64,000 nucleotides of DNA from Blastopirellula marina (GCF_002967765.1 NZ_PUHY01000012.1:1-64000), one strand, 5' to 3'; counted from the stretch's first letter, positions 43,998 through 54,112 are shown. Made by a program: numbers and translations. Notes: generated by a model not told the origin, from the letters alone.

Positions 43998-44026
43998 CGT
44001 TGCCTCTAAGTATAGGCGAGGCAACG
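43998..44026 (-). terminator. Attenuator-like hairpin after rplL
   Basis: A perfect 9-bp stem (43998-44006 with 44018-44026) has an 11-base loop, 38 bp after the rplL stop. The following minus-strand sequence is not a T-run straight away, so partial termination or RNA processing is more likely than full termination. Confidence 0.5.
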
Positions 44027-44063
44027 CCTGAGTGAAAACAGGAAATCAGCCAAATAACGCGTC

Positions 44064-44477
44064 TTACTTGATTTCGACGACGGCACCGGCTTCTTCCAGT
44101 TCCTTCTTGACCTTTTCAGCGTCTTCCTTGGAGACACCTTCTTTGATCTTGCTTGGGACACCTTCAACCATGTCTTTGGCTTCCTTCAAGCCCAGACCGG
44201 TGATGCCACGAACGACCTTGATCACGCCGATCTTCTGAGCACCAAAGTCGGTCATGACGACGTCGAACTCGGTTTGCTCAACAGCAGCAGCCGCACCAGC
44301 ATCGGCACCACCACCTGCCATCACAACACCACCACCAGCGGCGGCTTCGATGCCATGAGCGTCTTTCAGGTAGTCGCCAAGCTCAACAGCTTGCTTCAGG
44401 GTCAAACCAGCGATCTGATCGCCCAAACCCTTGATTTCTTCAGATACTTCGACGGTTGCAGTTGCTTCTTCGGACAT
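44064..44477 (-). CDS. rplL: Ribosomal protein bL12 (L7/L12)
   Basis: Stalk protein L7/L12, 137 residues, present in several copies and recruiting translational GTPases. An N-terminal dimerisation domain, an Ala/Gly-rich hinge (about 55-73) and a C-terminal domain with [21 protein letters not shown] are visible. The ATG at 44477 ([10 protein letters not shown]) is preceded by AAAGGA; 33 extra upstream codons in frame are not L12-like. The N-terminus has about ten more acidic residues than usual. Confidence 0.95.
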   Translation of the reverse strand: MSEEATATVEVSEEIKGLGDQIAGLTLKQAVELGDYLKDAHGIEAAAGGGVVMAGGGADAGAAAAVEQTEFDVVMTDFGAQKIGVIKVVRGITGLGLKEAKDMVEGVPSKIKEGVSKEDAEKVKKELEEAGAVVEIK

Positions 44478-44609
44478 TTCGGATCTTATCCTTTCAACAC
44501 GATTTGCAGTGGGGCTTGCCCGCCTGCGCCAGGGAATACGGATGTTTTGTAGTGAGGAAAACGTGGTTGTCGGCAAGTGCCGGACCGACGCTTTGCCGAG
44601 AGGAAGGAA

Positions 44610-45134
44610 CTAGCCTTCTTGATTTTCGCCGACCTGCTTGATTTGCGAGGCCAATTTGGCACCTGGGCCCTTAACCTGAGCTGCCAGCGTACGTCCAGGA
44701 CCCAAGATCTGACCAACCAGGAGAGACAGCTGTTCGGCACGATTTGGCCACTTGCTGATCGCCTTGACGGTGTCTGGGGTCAAGGATTCGCCATCCATGA
44801 CACCACCCTTAGCGGTGAAGCCAGGGAACTTATCGTCGTCGTTTAGCTTGACGACTTCCTTCGCGAGGTCGACGAAATCTTCGCCGCCCCAGACGATGGC
44901 GGTGCTGCCTTCCATTCCTTCAAAGGCTGGAGCGAGGGACGTGCCTTCACAGGCCTTCGCGGCCAGTGTACGACGTACCACCAGAAGGCTCAGGCCCTTC
45001 TCGCGGAGCTGCTTGCGAACAGTGAATGTCTTGTCCGCATTCATACCCACAACGTCGACCACCAGCAGGTCGTTCACCCCGTCGAGTCGCTTGGACAAGT
45101 CGGAGATCACCAGGTTTTTCAGATACTTACTCAT
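44610..45134 (-). CDS. rplJ: Ribosomal protein uL10
   Basis: Stalk base protein L10, 174 residues, which anchors the L12 dimers through its C-terminal helix. Recognised by KRLDGVNDLLVVDVVGMNAD, LRVRRTLAAKA-like LLVVRRTLAAKACEG and PGRTLAAQVKGPGAK. It is followed by rplL after 132 bp; in E. coli L10-L12 autoregulates by binding its leader, but no clear equivalent was identified here. Confidence 0.94.
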   Translation of the reverse strand: MSKYLKNLVISDLSKRLDGVNDLLVVDVVGMNADKTFTVRKQLREKGLSLLVVRRTLAAKACEGTSLAPAFEGMEGSTAIVWGGEDFVDLAKEVVKLNDDDKFPGFTAKGGVMDGESLTPDTVKAISKWPNRAEQLSLLVGQILGPGRTLAAQVKGPGAKLASQIKQVGENQEG

Positions 45135-45192
45135 GGCTCAGGGCTTCAGTAACGATGTGTGTTGGCGTAACGCCTTGCGAGTGAGGAACCAA

Positions 45193-45870
45193 TTAGAGTG
45201 CGACTTGAACCCCAGGGCTCATCGTGGCACTCAAATTGACGCTACGAACATAGGTGCCCTTCGCCGCTTGAGGCTTGAGGCCATTGATATGATCAACAAA
45301 GGCGCGGATGTTGTCTTCCAACTTATCCGCTTCGAATCCGAGACAACCAACCACTGCGTGGACGATGCCAGCCGGGTCGTTACGAAATTCGACTTTACCT
45401 GCCTTGTACTCTTTGACGACGCGAGCCACGTCAGGCGTGACGGTACCAGCACGTGGCGATGGCATCAAACCACGAGGACCGAGGACGCGACCGAGAGGAC
45501 CAACCAGCCCCATCATGTCAGGCGAAGCAATACAGACGTCAAAGTCCAGCCAGCCGTCCTTAATCTTCTTTGCCAGGTCTTCGGCACCAACTTCGTCCGC
45601 ACCTGCTTCTTGAGCAACCGCAACGTTGTCACCCTTGGCGAAAACGATCACGCGTTGAATCTTGCCAATACCGTGAGGCAAAACCAAGGCACCACGAACC
45701 AACTGGTCAGCCTGCTTCGGGTCGATCCCCAAACGCATCGCGATTTCGACCGTTTGATCGAACTTGGTGGTGTTGAACGACTTCAACAGTACGATCGCGT
45801 CTTTGAGGGTCAGGGCGTCGCCAGGCACCTTTTCAGCCAGGGCCCGATATCGTTTGGATTGTTTAGCCAT
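45193..45870 (-). CDS. rplA: Ribosomal protein uL1
   Basis: Stalk protein L1, 225 residues, which moves with E-site tRNA. The segments [21 protein letters not shown] and [21 protein letters not shown] identify it. I chose the ATG at 45870 ([11 protein letters not shown]) over an upstream TTG at 45876. Its position after rplK and before rplJ is standard. Confidence 0.96.
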   Translation of the reverse strand: MAKQSKRYRALAEKVPGDALTLKDAIVLLKSFNTTKFDQTVEIAMRLGIDPKQADQLVRGALVLPHGIGKIQRVIVFAKGDNVAVAQEAGADEVGAEDLAKKIKDGWLDFDVCIASPDMMGLVGPLGRVLGPRGLMPSPRAGTVTPDVARVVKEYKAGKVEFRNDPAGIVHAVVGCLGFEADKLEDNIRAFVDHINGLKPQAAKGTYVRSVNLSATMSPGVQVAL

Positions 45871-45922
45871 CGTCAATCGCCAAATTAAAGGGAGATAATG
45901 TTCGCAGTAGTTGGGGCAGGGC

Positions 45923-46348
45923 CTACTCGGTGACTTCCAAGCCCATGCTCCGAGCCGTTCCTTCGATCATTCGGCGAGCATGTTCCAGGTCGCGGGCATT
46001 GAGGTCGGCCATCTTTTGATTGCAGATGTCATCGATCTGCTCGCGGCTAACCTTTCCAACCTTCTTCGTGTTCGGCGTGCCACTTCCTTTGGCCAGACCG
46101 GCTGCCTTCTTCAATAGGGCAGCAGCTGGGGGACTTTTGCAAATGAACTCAAAAGTCCGGTCGTTATAAACGGTCACGACAACAGGAATGGGCATGCCGT
46201 TGAATTCACGGGTCTTGTCGTTGAACTGCTGGACGAATTGGCCCAGATTCACGCCGTAACGACCCAACGAGGTACCAACCGGAGGAGCCGGAGTGGCCTG
46301 ACCGCCGGGGACCTGAAATTTCGCTTGACCTACTTGTTCCCGTGCCAT
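45923..46348 (-). CDS. rplK: Ribosomal protein uL11
   Basis: GTPase-centre protein L11, 141 residues. The Pro-rich N-domain ([20 protein letters not shown]) is the thiostrepton-site region and the C-domain ([20 protein letters not shown]) binds 23S rRNA. Normal length and position after nusG. Confidence 0.96.
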   Translation of the reverse strand: MAREQVGQAKFQVPGGQATPAPPVGTSLGRYGVNLGQFVQQFNDKTREFNGMPIPVVVTVYNDRTFEFICKSPPAAALLKKAAGLAKGSGTPNTKKVGKVSREQIDDICNQKMADLNARDLEHARRMIEGTARSMGLEVTE

Positions 46349-46507
46349 TTTGCTATTTCCCGTGCTGCGTGCGATCTGTCATCCGCGACGCAACCGTGTG
46401 CTATGAAAACCGTGTGCTTAGTAAACAAAGGCCCCGAGGGTTGTTCTCAGTATCCGCCGATAAAGGGGAGCTAGAAGAATCGACCAACGGTCCGACTGAC
46501 TATGGGA

Positions 46508-47356
46508 TTAAACTGGCTCCATTTGCCAGTGTTCCATCTCCACAGGCGTCGTGCGGCCGAAAATATTGATCATGACCGTGACCCGGCCATTGGTTTCGTC
46601 GATCACTTCGACATCTCCTTCGAAGTTCTCGAAGGTTCCTTCCGTGATCCGAACATGATCGCCAATCTTAAAGCGAATGTTCGTTTTCACTTCTTCTTGT
46701 TCGCCTTCGTCGGGCTTGCGCGTCTTCTTGACGATGCGATCCACTTCGTGCGGCAACATCGGAACCGGCTTGCCGCCTGCTCCCGTGAAATCACCAATGC
46801 CGCCCGTTTCCCGAACCACGAACCACGTTTCGTCGTTGATCGCCATGTGAACGACGATGTAGCCCGGGTAAAGCTTCTGCTTGGTGACCTTCTTCTTGCC
46901 GTTCTTGTATTCCACCAAATCCTCGGTGGGGACAAGAATCTCCCCAAAGTAATCCTCAAGCCCAGCCATCTTTACACGGCGGATCAGGTTCGCACAAATC
47001 GACTTCTCGCGATTGCTCTGAACTTTGAGGATGTACCAGTCCTTCTCTGCCGCTTCTTCGGCGGCTTCATCTTCTTCAGTAATCTCTTCGATCGGGCCAC
47101 GCTTCCTGCCGGAAGCTGCTGCGGGCTTCTCCTCCGTTACAGGCTCACCAGCAGGCACATCCCTCGATTCGTCTGCAACTGGCTCGGCCGAAGCTTCTGA
47201 CCCGGCAGCGACTTCTTCCGCAACTTCCGCTGCCGCTTCGTCACCACCCACAGTTTCATCCGCGGCATCCTCAGGGACTGCGTTTGGTTCCGACTGGATC
47301 TCCGAGTCCTCGGGATCTTTTTGCGGATCGAACGAATTGTCAGCTGAGCTTACCAC
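46508..47356 (-). CDS. nusG: Transcription elongation/antitermination factor NusG with long acidic N-terminal extension
   Basis: NusG binds the RNA polymerase clamp and links it to ribosome or Rho. The NGN domain starts near residue 106 (WYILKVQSNREKS, with LYPGYIVVHM) and the KOW domain lies at about 229-275 (FKIGDHVRITEGTFENF). The first about 105 residues are an Ala/Glu-rich acidic extension absent from E. coli NusG (181 residues). The start is a GTG at 47356 with AAGG nearby; the next Met is far inside the NGN domain, so the extension is probably translated. Confidence 0.93.
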   Translation of the reverse strand: MVSSADNSFDPQKDPEDSEIQSEPNAVPEDAADETVGGDEAAAEVAEEVAAGSEASAEPVADESRDVPAGEPVTEEKPAAASGRKRGPIEEITEEDEAAEEAAEKDWYILKVQSNREKSICANLIRRVKMAGLEDYFGEILVPTEDLVEYKNGKKKVTKQKLYPGYIVVHMAINDETWFVVRETGGIGDFTGAGGKPVPMLPHEVDRIVKKTRKPDEGEQEEVKTNIRFKIGDHVRITEGTFENFEGDVEVIDETNGRVTVMINIFGRTTPVEMEHWQMEPV

Positions 47357-47434
47357 GAATTAAAACCTTAACCGGCTGTTATTGACCGGACCTGTCTGCG
47401 AAGAACGAGCGATGACAACTTCAACTGAAACTTG

Positions 47435-47902
47435 TCAACCGGCACCTGAACTAGGATCGTTGGGGATGAGCCCAATGGCCTTGAAGACCGTGATCCACAA
47501 TAAGTCAAAGGTGAACAGCAACAACGCCAGTATGAAGATCAATGCGATCACCACGATGACACTTCGCCACAACTCGGCCTTGGAGGGCCAAGTCACTTTA
47601 TTCATTTCTGCTTCGACGGCGATCAAAAAGTCCGCGAAAGTCGGCCAATTGATCAGTCGATAGGCAACCCAAAAACCAACTGCTACCAACACGCCTGGAA
47701 TGGCATATTCGAGCTTATATTGCACCATTGCTGTGTATGCAGCCAACTGCTGATACAGCTGATACGCAGCAATCAAAATCAGAACCCAAATCGCAAGCAA
47801 TGTCGCTTGGCGGGCAATCCTGCCCTGGGTTCGTTTATATCGATTCGCTTGAACCAGCTCGTTGAGCAGGGAAGCGGAACCGACAGTCTTCTCCTTGGCC
47901 AT
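47435..47902 (-). CDS. secE: Preprotein translocase subunit SecE (three-helix form)
   Basis: A 155-residue SecE. The conserved amphipathic/cytoplasmic segment EAEMNKVTWPSKAEL (about 94-108) precedes the final membrane helix, which clamps SecY. Two further membrane helices occur at about 33-53 and 64-84, as in the long E. coli form rather than the single-helix form of many bacteria. The ATG at 47902 is preferred over an upstream GTG. Gene order tRNA-Trp-secE-nusG is standard. Confidence 0.93.
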   Translation of the reverse strand: MAKEKTVGSASLLNELVQANRYKRTQGRIARQATLLAIWVLILIAAYQLYQQLAAYTAMVQYKLEYAIPGVLVAVGFWVAYRLINWPTFADFLIAVEAEMNKVTWPSKAELWRSVIVVIALIFILALLLFTFDLLWITVFKAIGLIPNDPSSGAG

Positions 47903-48009
47903 GGTCACTCTCAGTCTTTGGCGTTCTTGCCGCGGCGACGACTAGCAAATGCAATATTGTCGTTTACCGGTGTGACGCGCCCAACAAGTTCGGTAACACC
48001 AATGAATAG

Positions 48010-48082
48010 CAGGGGCGGAGGGACTCGAACTCTCAACATCTGGATTTGGAATCCAGCGCTCTGCCAATTGAGCTACGCCCCT
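48010..48082 (-). tRNA. tRNA-Trp (CCA)
   Basis: A 73-nt cloverleaf: 7-bp acceptor AGGGGCG/CGCCCCT, D arm GCTC/GAGC, anticodon arm CTGGA-TTCCAAA-TCCAG with anticodon CCA, and a T arm with one A-C mismatch. The discriminator base is G, as expected for tRNA-Trp. No CCA end is encoded. It lies between tuf and secE, a conserved position. Confidence 0.96.
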
Positions 48083-48139
48083 GGAGCATCGCCGAACAAA
48101 GCCAACGCTTTGTCCGGCGAGCTGAATTCTAAACAAGTC

Positions 48140-49336
<1,197 letters not shown>

Positions 49337-49415
49337 TTTCTATGTCTTTCTTACCCCAGTTAAACCGTGAAAAAATTGGGATTTGTTCAAATACGAAAAT
49401 CAAGGTGCCGTGAAG

Positions 49416-49487
<72 letters not shown>

Positions 49488-49655
49488 CGAAAAATGGGAA
49501 GCATGATTGGGGTTTTGCTTCCGTCACCTTTACCCGGCTACCCGCTTCCGAGCCGCCCAAACGGACAACCCCGATTCTCGATATCAACGCCATCAGCAAC
49601 CAACATGGCCGCCTGGGCAATTTCGCAACAAGCCGGGTAATGCAGCTCACTGCGA

Positions 49656-49726
49656 AGCGGGTGAAGGGAATCGAACCCTCGTCTTCAGCTTGGAAGGCTG
49701 TTGCTCTACCATTGAGCTACACCCGC
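49656..49726 (-). tRNA. tRNA-Gly (TCC)
   Basis: A 71-nt cloverleaf with acceptor GCGGGTG/CACCCGC and anticodon loop CTTCCAA giving anticodon TCC. The T arm is GAGGG-TTCGATT-CCCTT. It corresponds in position to glyT of E. coli. Confidence 0.97.
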
Positions 49727-49782
49727 AACCTACCCAGGCCTTCTCGTTTTCTTTTCCAATAAAGCCCAGGGTTTCAATTTAG

Positions 49783-49864
49783 TGGGGGGTACAGGATTCG
49801 AACCTGTGAAGGCAATGCCAACAGATTTACAGTCTGTCCCCTTTGACCGCTCGGGAAACCCCCC
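49783..49864 (-). tRNA. tRNA-Tyr (GTA)
   Basis: An 82-nt class II tRNA with acceptor GGGGGGT/ACCCCCC, anticodon arm ACAGA-CTGTAAA-TCTGT giving anticodon GTA, and a long variable arm. It corresponds in position to tyrU of E. coli. Confidence 0.97.
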
Positions 49865-49964
49865 AACATATCCGCTTTCACCGGACCCCGAAAGCTGCTG
49901 CCTCGGGAACCCGTCGTTTTCGGCACTTTTCAATCCAACGTCGGCCCAAAAGTACCGTGAACGA

Positions 49965-50037
49965 AGCTAGCGGAGGGACTTGAACCCACAACCTGCTGAT
50001 TACAAATCAGCTGCTCTGCCAATTGAGCTACGCTAGC
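49965..50037 (-). tRNA. tRNA-Thr (TGT)
   Basis: A 73-nt cloverleaf with acceptor GCTAGCG/CGCTAGC and anticodon arm GCTGA-TTTGTAA-TCAGC giving anticodon TGT. It is the first gene of the tRNA-tuf unit, matching thrU of E. coli, and begins about 30 bp after a candidate -10 box. Confidence 0.97.
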
Positions 50038-50067
50038 CCACTACCTGGGCTTTATGGAAAACCAATA

Positions 50068-50095
50068 AATATAACGAGTCGAGTTTTCCCCGCAA
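50068..50095 (-). promoter_or_regulatory. Candidate promoter for the tRNA-tuf unit
   Basis: On the minus strand TTGCGG (50095-50090) and TATATT (50073-50068) are 16 bp apart. The -10 is good, the -35 partial. Transcription would start some 20-25 bp before the tRNA-Thr(TGT) gene, a typical distance for a stable RNA promoter. Confidence 0.5.
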
Positions 50096-50320
50096 GGCAG
50101 GAACATACCACCGGAGGCAAAAATCGACCAAAATCCCATCTGGCATTCAGACACATGCCAAATGCGTTTGTTCGCAGCATCTTCAGTGCCCGACTCGACA
50201 CCATCGGTCATCCACGGGCAAGGCCGTTGAACCGGCTGTCTTGAGCCAACAATACGCATGCAGCGTCCAGATGACTACACTCACGATCCAGCGGCATTTG
50301 CCGAACTGCTGATTGAACAC

Positions 50321-50363
50321 CAAAAAAGAAACGCTCGCCAGCCCTGAGGAAGACTAGCGAGCG
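50321..50363 (-). terminator. Rho-independent terminator after the sigma factor gene
   Basis: A 10-bp stem with one mismatch (50332-50341 with 50354-50363) and a 12-base loop is followed on the minus strand by TTTCTTTTTT. It lies about 70 bp past the sigma gene stop and insulates the tRNA cluster from it. Confidence 0.8.
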
Positions 50364-50432
50364 CCTGAGTGAGTTACTTTGAAGAAATTTTGCCGGCAAA
50401 AGCATTATCACCGGCGATTACCCCGCAAACGA

Positions 50433-52106
50433 CTAATTCGTTTCCGGTAAATCGAAGTTGAAGTCGCGGGCAGCCGTTTTCAACTTGTTCAGGGCCCGGG
50501 CTTCAATTTGGCGGATTCGCTCCTTCGTCACACCCAACTCCTCGCCGACCTCCTTCAAAGTCTGCGGTTCGCGGGAGTGATCCAGTCCGAATCGGCGGAT
50601 AATAATCTTCTGCTCACGCTCGTCCAAGCGATGCAAGATCTTATCGATCTGTCGCTCACGCTGCTGCTGAGCCATTTCCTGCTCGTACTGATCGCTACGC
50701 TCGTCGACCCGCGTGGTGAAGTACTCATCCAAGCTAGTGCGGTAACGATCGCGATGGCGGAACTCAACCGGAATAGTTCGGGCGAAGTTCTTCATGATCG
50801 CCCAACTGCAGTAAGTGCTGAATTTGTTACCACGCGAGTAGTCAAATTTCTCCGCAGCCCGAATCAACGACATGTTACCGTCGGAAACCAACTCGAAGAA
50901 GTCTTCCGTCGCAGCCACATGACGCTTGGCAATCGAAACCACCAATCGCAAGTTGGACTGCACGATCAAGTTCTTCACTTCGCTGGCTAGGTCGTAAAGT
51001 CGCTCGATTTCGTCCATGTCGCTCGACTTGGGACGCTGTTCATCAAGCTGTTCGCGAATCTTTAAGGCCTTGTGCTTGAGGAAGTTGAACTTCCGGAACA
51101 AGTGATACTCTTGCTCACGGTTCAGAAGCGGCATTTCATACAGCGAGGCTAGGTAGGTCGGCAAGCCGGACGGCACCCGAACCTTACGAGCCGGTTTCTC
51201 GTGCGGTGGCATATCACCAAGGATTTCCTCTTCCAACTCCGGCTTTTCAAAGTCGTCGTTGTAGATATTATCCAGCGGCAATTCCATGACGTGGCGGTAA
51301 CGAATTTCGTTAATCACGCGGTAAATCGATGCGCGAGTTCGCCCATGCTTCTCCGAGAGACGATCGACCGAGACCCCGTGACGATACTCGCCGTAGATGA
51401 TCTGCTTGGCCGACTCCGTTAGCGGCCCCGTTCCACGCGGGAAAACAGCCTCTTTCGGCATTTCGTCATCATGATTCTTCAGCGTATATCGAATCGTCTC
51501 GACACTACGGTTCATCTTGGCAGCGACCCGCTTGGCCACTTCCGACGGTGTACCACCGGCGTTTGCAAGACGACGTGCTCGGTCGATAATTTCCAGCTTT
51601 TCCGCTTCCGACAACTGGCTGAAGTGTCGGCCGCGTTCAATACGATCCGGATTATCTTTGACGAATCGCTCGACGCTGGAACGAAGAAACCCGACTCGCT
51701 TACGCCCTTCAAACAGAAACTTTCGACTAACTAAGCCTTGCTTCCGCCATCGAGAGATCGTCTTCGTCGAGACGTTGAACCGATCACTCAGTTGTTCGAC
51801 GGTAAGAACTTCCTCTGGCACGGAATCAACGGAGACATCCGCTGCGTCAGACAAGTCTTCGACCATCAAACGCAAGTCTTCGGCCGCCGATTTGCCAGGC
51901 AGCAAAGAACCGACGCTCGGCTGTTCTGGACGGAAATCTGTGAGCCGGTAGTAGATATAATCAACCGGGTATTGTTTGCTTGGGTCAATCTCGGAGATTA
52001 GTTTCTCCGCACGATTGGCCTGATCGAGCTTACGATCCCGGGGAGCGTATTTGATTTGCTGATCGCGTAACTGACGCAACGCGACATTTTGATATCCCTT
52101 GTTCAT
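50433..52106 (-). CDS. Sigma-70 family factor with three N-terminal helix-turn-helix segments
   Basis: A 557-residue sigma factor. The C-terminal half is a group 1/2-like sigma core: a region 1.2-like stretch near 315-340, region 2 (about 379-446, NLRLVVSIAKRHV to GNKFSTYCSWAIMKNFAR) and region 4 (about 483-545, with TLKEVGEELGVTKERIRQIEARAL). Ahead of it lie three putative DNA-binding helix-turn-helix units: MerR/excisionase-like (about 100-148, LTVEQLSDRFNVSTKTISRW), a second at about 164-212 (TPSEVAKRVAAKMNRSVETI) and a third at about 232-272 (SVDRLSEKHGRTRASIYRVI). The ATG at 52106 follows GAGGG by about six bases; an upstream GTG is less likely. It looks like a sigma factor with its own built-in DNA-binding regulator. 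Confidence 0.85.
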   Translation of the reverse strand: MNKGYQNVALRQLRDQQIKYAPRDRKLDQANRAEKLISEIDPSKQYPVDYIYYRLTDFRPEQPSVGSLLPGKSAAEDLRLMVEDLSDAADVSVDSVPEEVLTVEQLSDRFNVSTKTISRWRKQGLVSRKFLFEGRKRVGFLRSSVERFVKDNPDRIERGRHFSQLSEAEKLEIIDRARRLANAGGTPSEVAKRVAAKMNRSVETIRYTLKNHDDEMPKEAVFPRGTGPLTESAKQIIYGEYRHGVSVDRLSEKHGRTRASIYRVINEIRYRHVMELPLDNIYNDDFEKPELEEEILGDMPPHEKPARKVRVPSGLPTYLASLYEMPLLNREQEYHLFRKFNFLKHKALKIREQLDEQRPKSSDMDEIERLYDLASEVKNLIVQSNLRLVVSIAKRHVAATEDFFELVSDGNMSLIRAAEKFDYSRGNKFSTYCSWAIMKNFARTIPVEFRHRDRYRTSLDEYFTTRVDERSDQYEQEMAQQQRERQIDKILHRLDEREQKIIIRRFGLDHSREPQTLKEVGEELGVTKERIRQIEARALNKLKTAARDFNFDLPETN

Positions 52107-52654
52107 GTTGTCCCTCACTCAGTGATCAACAACATCCGTCTGGTTATCCCTGCGAGTTCCGATCGCCCAGACGATGTTTAACTTGGAGCGATCCCCCCTT
52201 CCCGGGGAGACACTCAAGCAACGGGACAGCTACCCGCGCTTCGGCAGGCGCCTCTTTCTGTCAGATGCTTGATAAGTTGAGTTGGTCGCACAATAAATGG
52301 ATTAACAATCAACTATTAGTCTGCAAACCAACTCCTTCTAAGACCTTATACGAGGAAATGACCGCTTTAGTTGTTCATTTGTTCGTACTTTTTTCAAAAT
52401 CCACCCCATCGGGGGCATGCCAAGCGGGTTGTTCTTCGCGGTAAGTCAATCCACCGTAAGCTGTTGCGAATTCCGTGCCGAATATCGCGACTAACCGCAA
52501 CTTCGTACGGCTCGGCCAAGGATTGTCAAATCGGTCGCATTATCAGTTACCGCAGCAGAAAGAATCTTTCAACATGCTCTGCGAATATTGACGATTCTCA
52601 CGTATGTAGCGATTTCGCTTATGACCGCGACACTATAAATCCCAGGCCGATCTC
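52107..52654. other. Divergent promoter/leader region, 548 bp
   Basis: No gene supported. It separates the minus-strand sigma factor gene from the plus-strand secreted-protein gene. The sigma side carries a strong hairpin (52131-52178) and further GC-rich self-complementary sequence near 52190-52215. The rest is A/T-richer and probably holds promoters for both genes, though none is convincing by eye. Confidence 0.5.
52131..52178 (-). promoter_or_regulatory. Stable hairpin in the sigma factor 5' leader
   Basis: A 12-bp stem with a single bulged base (52131-52143 with 52167-52178) has a loop that itself contains a GCGA/TCGC mini-stem. It lies about 25 bases upstream of the sigma gene ATG, just before its ribosome binding site. 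It has no T-run, so a leader structure affecting translation or RNA stability is more likely than a terminator. Confidence 0.6.
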
Positions 52655-54112
52655 ATGTTTTTCGATGCTTGCACGGCAATATTCGTTACAGAAAACCACG
52701 GAAAACCGCTCTTTGGCTCTGCCATCGTAAGCTGCGTGGCCCTTGTTTTACTGTGCGGTAGCTCACCTTGCAGCGCTGCGGACACTTGGAAGCTCGAGGA
52801 AAATCTCCAGGGCAAAACCAGGCAGATTAGCTCCGACCTGAAGGTCCAGGGAACAATGCGGATCAATCCTGATGGCCGTAAGGTCCGCCACTTCCCCATG
52901 GCACTCACAGGTCAATATGTGGCCGTAGAGAGAAATTTGAGTCCAACCACTGCGATTCGCTTTTACAAGAAGGCGGAAACCGAGTCGACGGCGAACGAAA
53001 AGCCCTTGAAAGACTCACTACCAACCGTAAAGCGGCTTATCAGCGTCCAAACTGACACTTCTGGCTCCATTCTTTCGAGCCCAGAGTACACCCTCAGCCG
53101 AGAAGAGCTTGAGCTAATTAACGTGCCCGGCAATCCAGCAGTGCTGGGAAAACTGCTCCCCAAAGAAGCGATTGGCACCAATAAGACCTGGTCTCCAGAT
53201 AGCCATGCCCTAGCCCAATGCCTGGGCATCGATGCCGTCAACAGCCACGAAATCACTGGGGTTTTAACCGAAGTCGACAGTGCAGGAGTGGCAAAGATTA
53301 CGTTTTCCGGCAAGGCGTCCGGTGCCATTCAAGGTGTCGCTACCGAAATCGGGTTGAAAGCCCGGATGAACGTCGACACAAAGCAAAAAATGATCACCTG
53401 GTTCGCCGCTTCTATCGAGGAAGAACGAGCCATCGGACACGCAGTTCCAGGGTTTACGGTAACGGCCGTGGTTCGGACCCAGATTCAACCAACCCAGCCG
53501 ATTGAACAGCTAAGCGATGCAAACCTCGCCAAACTCGATCTCGAATCAGGGGACGGCATGAAAATGCTTTCGTTCACTGGGAAAGAGGCTGGCTTCCGCG
53601 TGTTGCACGGCCGTCAGTGGTTTGCCTTGGCAGAAACCGCGAAGCAAACCGTCTTCCGTATGGTTTCCGACGGCGAACTACTCGCACAAGCAAACGTCAA
53701 CCGCCTAACTAACCTCAAGCCAGGCGAACAAACAACCCTGGAAGGCTTTGAAGCCGAGGTCAAGAAGGCCCTGGGCGAGCGACTTGGCCAAGTAATTGAT
53801 GCTGCCCAGTCGATCAACTCTCAAGGACTTCGCGAACTCCGCGTTTCCGCCGTAGGCACGGCTGACGGGATGCCGATCACCTGGATCTATTACCTGGTTT
53901 CGGACGATCAAGGGCACCGCTACTCGACCGTTTTCACGTTTGAAACAAAGTTGGCCGAGAAATTTGGCCAGGCGGATCGCTCTTTCATGAGCGGCTTTGA
54001 CTTGATCGAAGATGCCCAACAGCCGACGTCCGCTGGCGAGCAGGAAGAATCGGAACCAGAACAGCCGGCTTTGATCCAAGCTAGGATTGAACCAGCGACG
54101 ACGATTCGTTGA
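52655..54112 (+). CDS. Secreted protein of unknown function
   Basis: A 485-residue protein I do not recognise. A hydrophobic stretch at about residues 20-41 (GSAIVSCVALVLLCG, ending CSAADTW) looks like a signal peptide preceded by an unusually long n-region, so the true start may differ. The mature part is rich in beta-type segments with no cysteines pattern or catalytic motif visible. The C-terminus is Glu/Gln/Pro-rich. It lies 74 bp upstream of the DUF3891-like gene in the same orientation, so the two may be co-transcribed. Confidence 0.7.
   Translation: MFFDACTAIFVTENHGKPLFGSAIVSCVALVLLCGSSPCSAADTWKLEENLQGKTRQISSDLKVQGTMRINPDGRKVRHFPMALTGQYVAVERNLSPTTAIRFYKKAETESTANEKPLKDSLPTVKRLISVQTDTSGSILSSPEYTLSREELELINVPGNPAVLGKLLPKEAIGTNKTWSPDSHALAQCLGIDAVNSHEITGVLTEVDSAGVAKITFSGKASGAIQGVATEIGLKARMNVDTKQKMITWFAASIEEERAIGHAVPGFTVTAVVRTQIQPTQPIEQLSDANLAKLDLESGDGMKMLSFTGKEAGFRVLHGRQWFALAETAKQTVFRMVSDGELLAQANVNRLTNLKPGEQTTLEGFEAEVKKALGERLGQVIDAAQSINSQGLRELRVSAVGTADGMPITWIYYLVSDDQGHRYSTVFTFETKLAEKFGQADRSFMSGFDLIEDAQQPTSAGEQEESEPEQPALIQARIEPATTIR

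Larger units (their letters stand above)
43710..44063. other. Structured spacer between rplL and rpoB, 354 bp
   Basis: No gene supported. The spacer holds a 9-bp hairpin right after rplL (43998-44026) and, nearer rpoB, a nested GC-rich structure (43858-43927). In E. coli the same position carries an attenuator and an RNase III site that set the ratio of ribosomal proteins to RNA polymerase, and these hairpins may do the same. Confidence 0.6.
50038..50432. other. Spacer between the sigma factor gene and the tRNA cluster, 395 bp
   Basis: No gene supported. It contains the terminator of the sigma factor gene (50321-50363) and a candidate promoter for the tRNA-tuf unit (50068-50095). The middle part (50100-50320) shows nothing I can name. 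Confidence 0.55.

Noticed and set aside
47909-48009. Possible rpmG (L33) between tRNA-Trp and secE, where some bacteria have it
   Set aside because: Reading all three minus frames gives no L33 Cys pairs or start codon in a suitable frame; the gap is too short.
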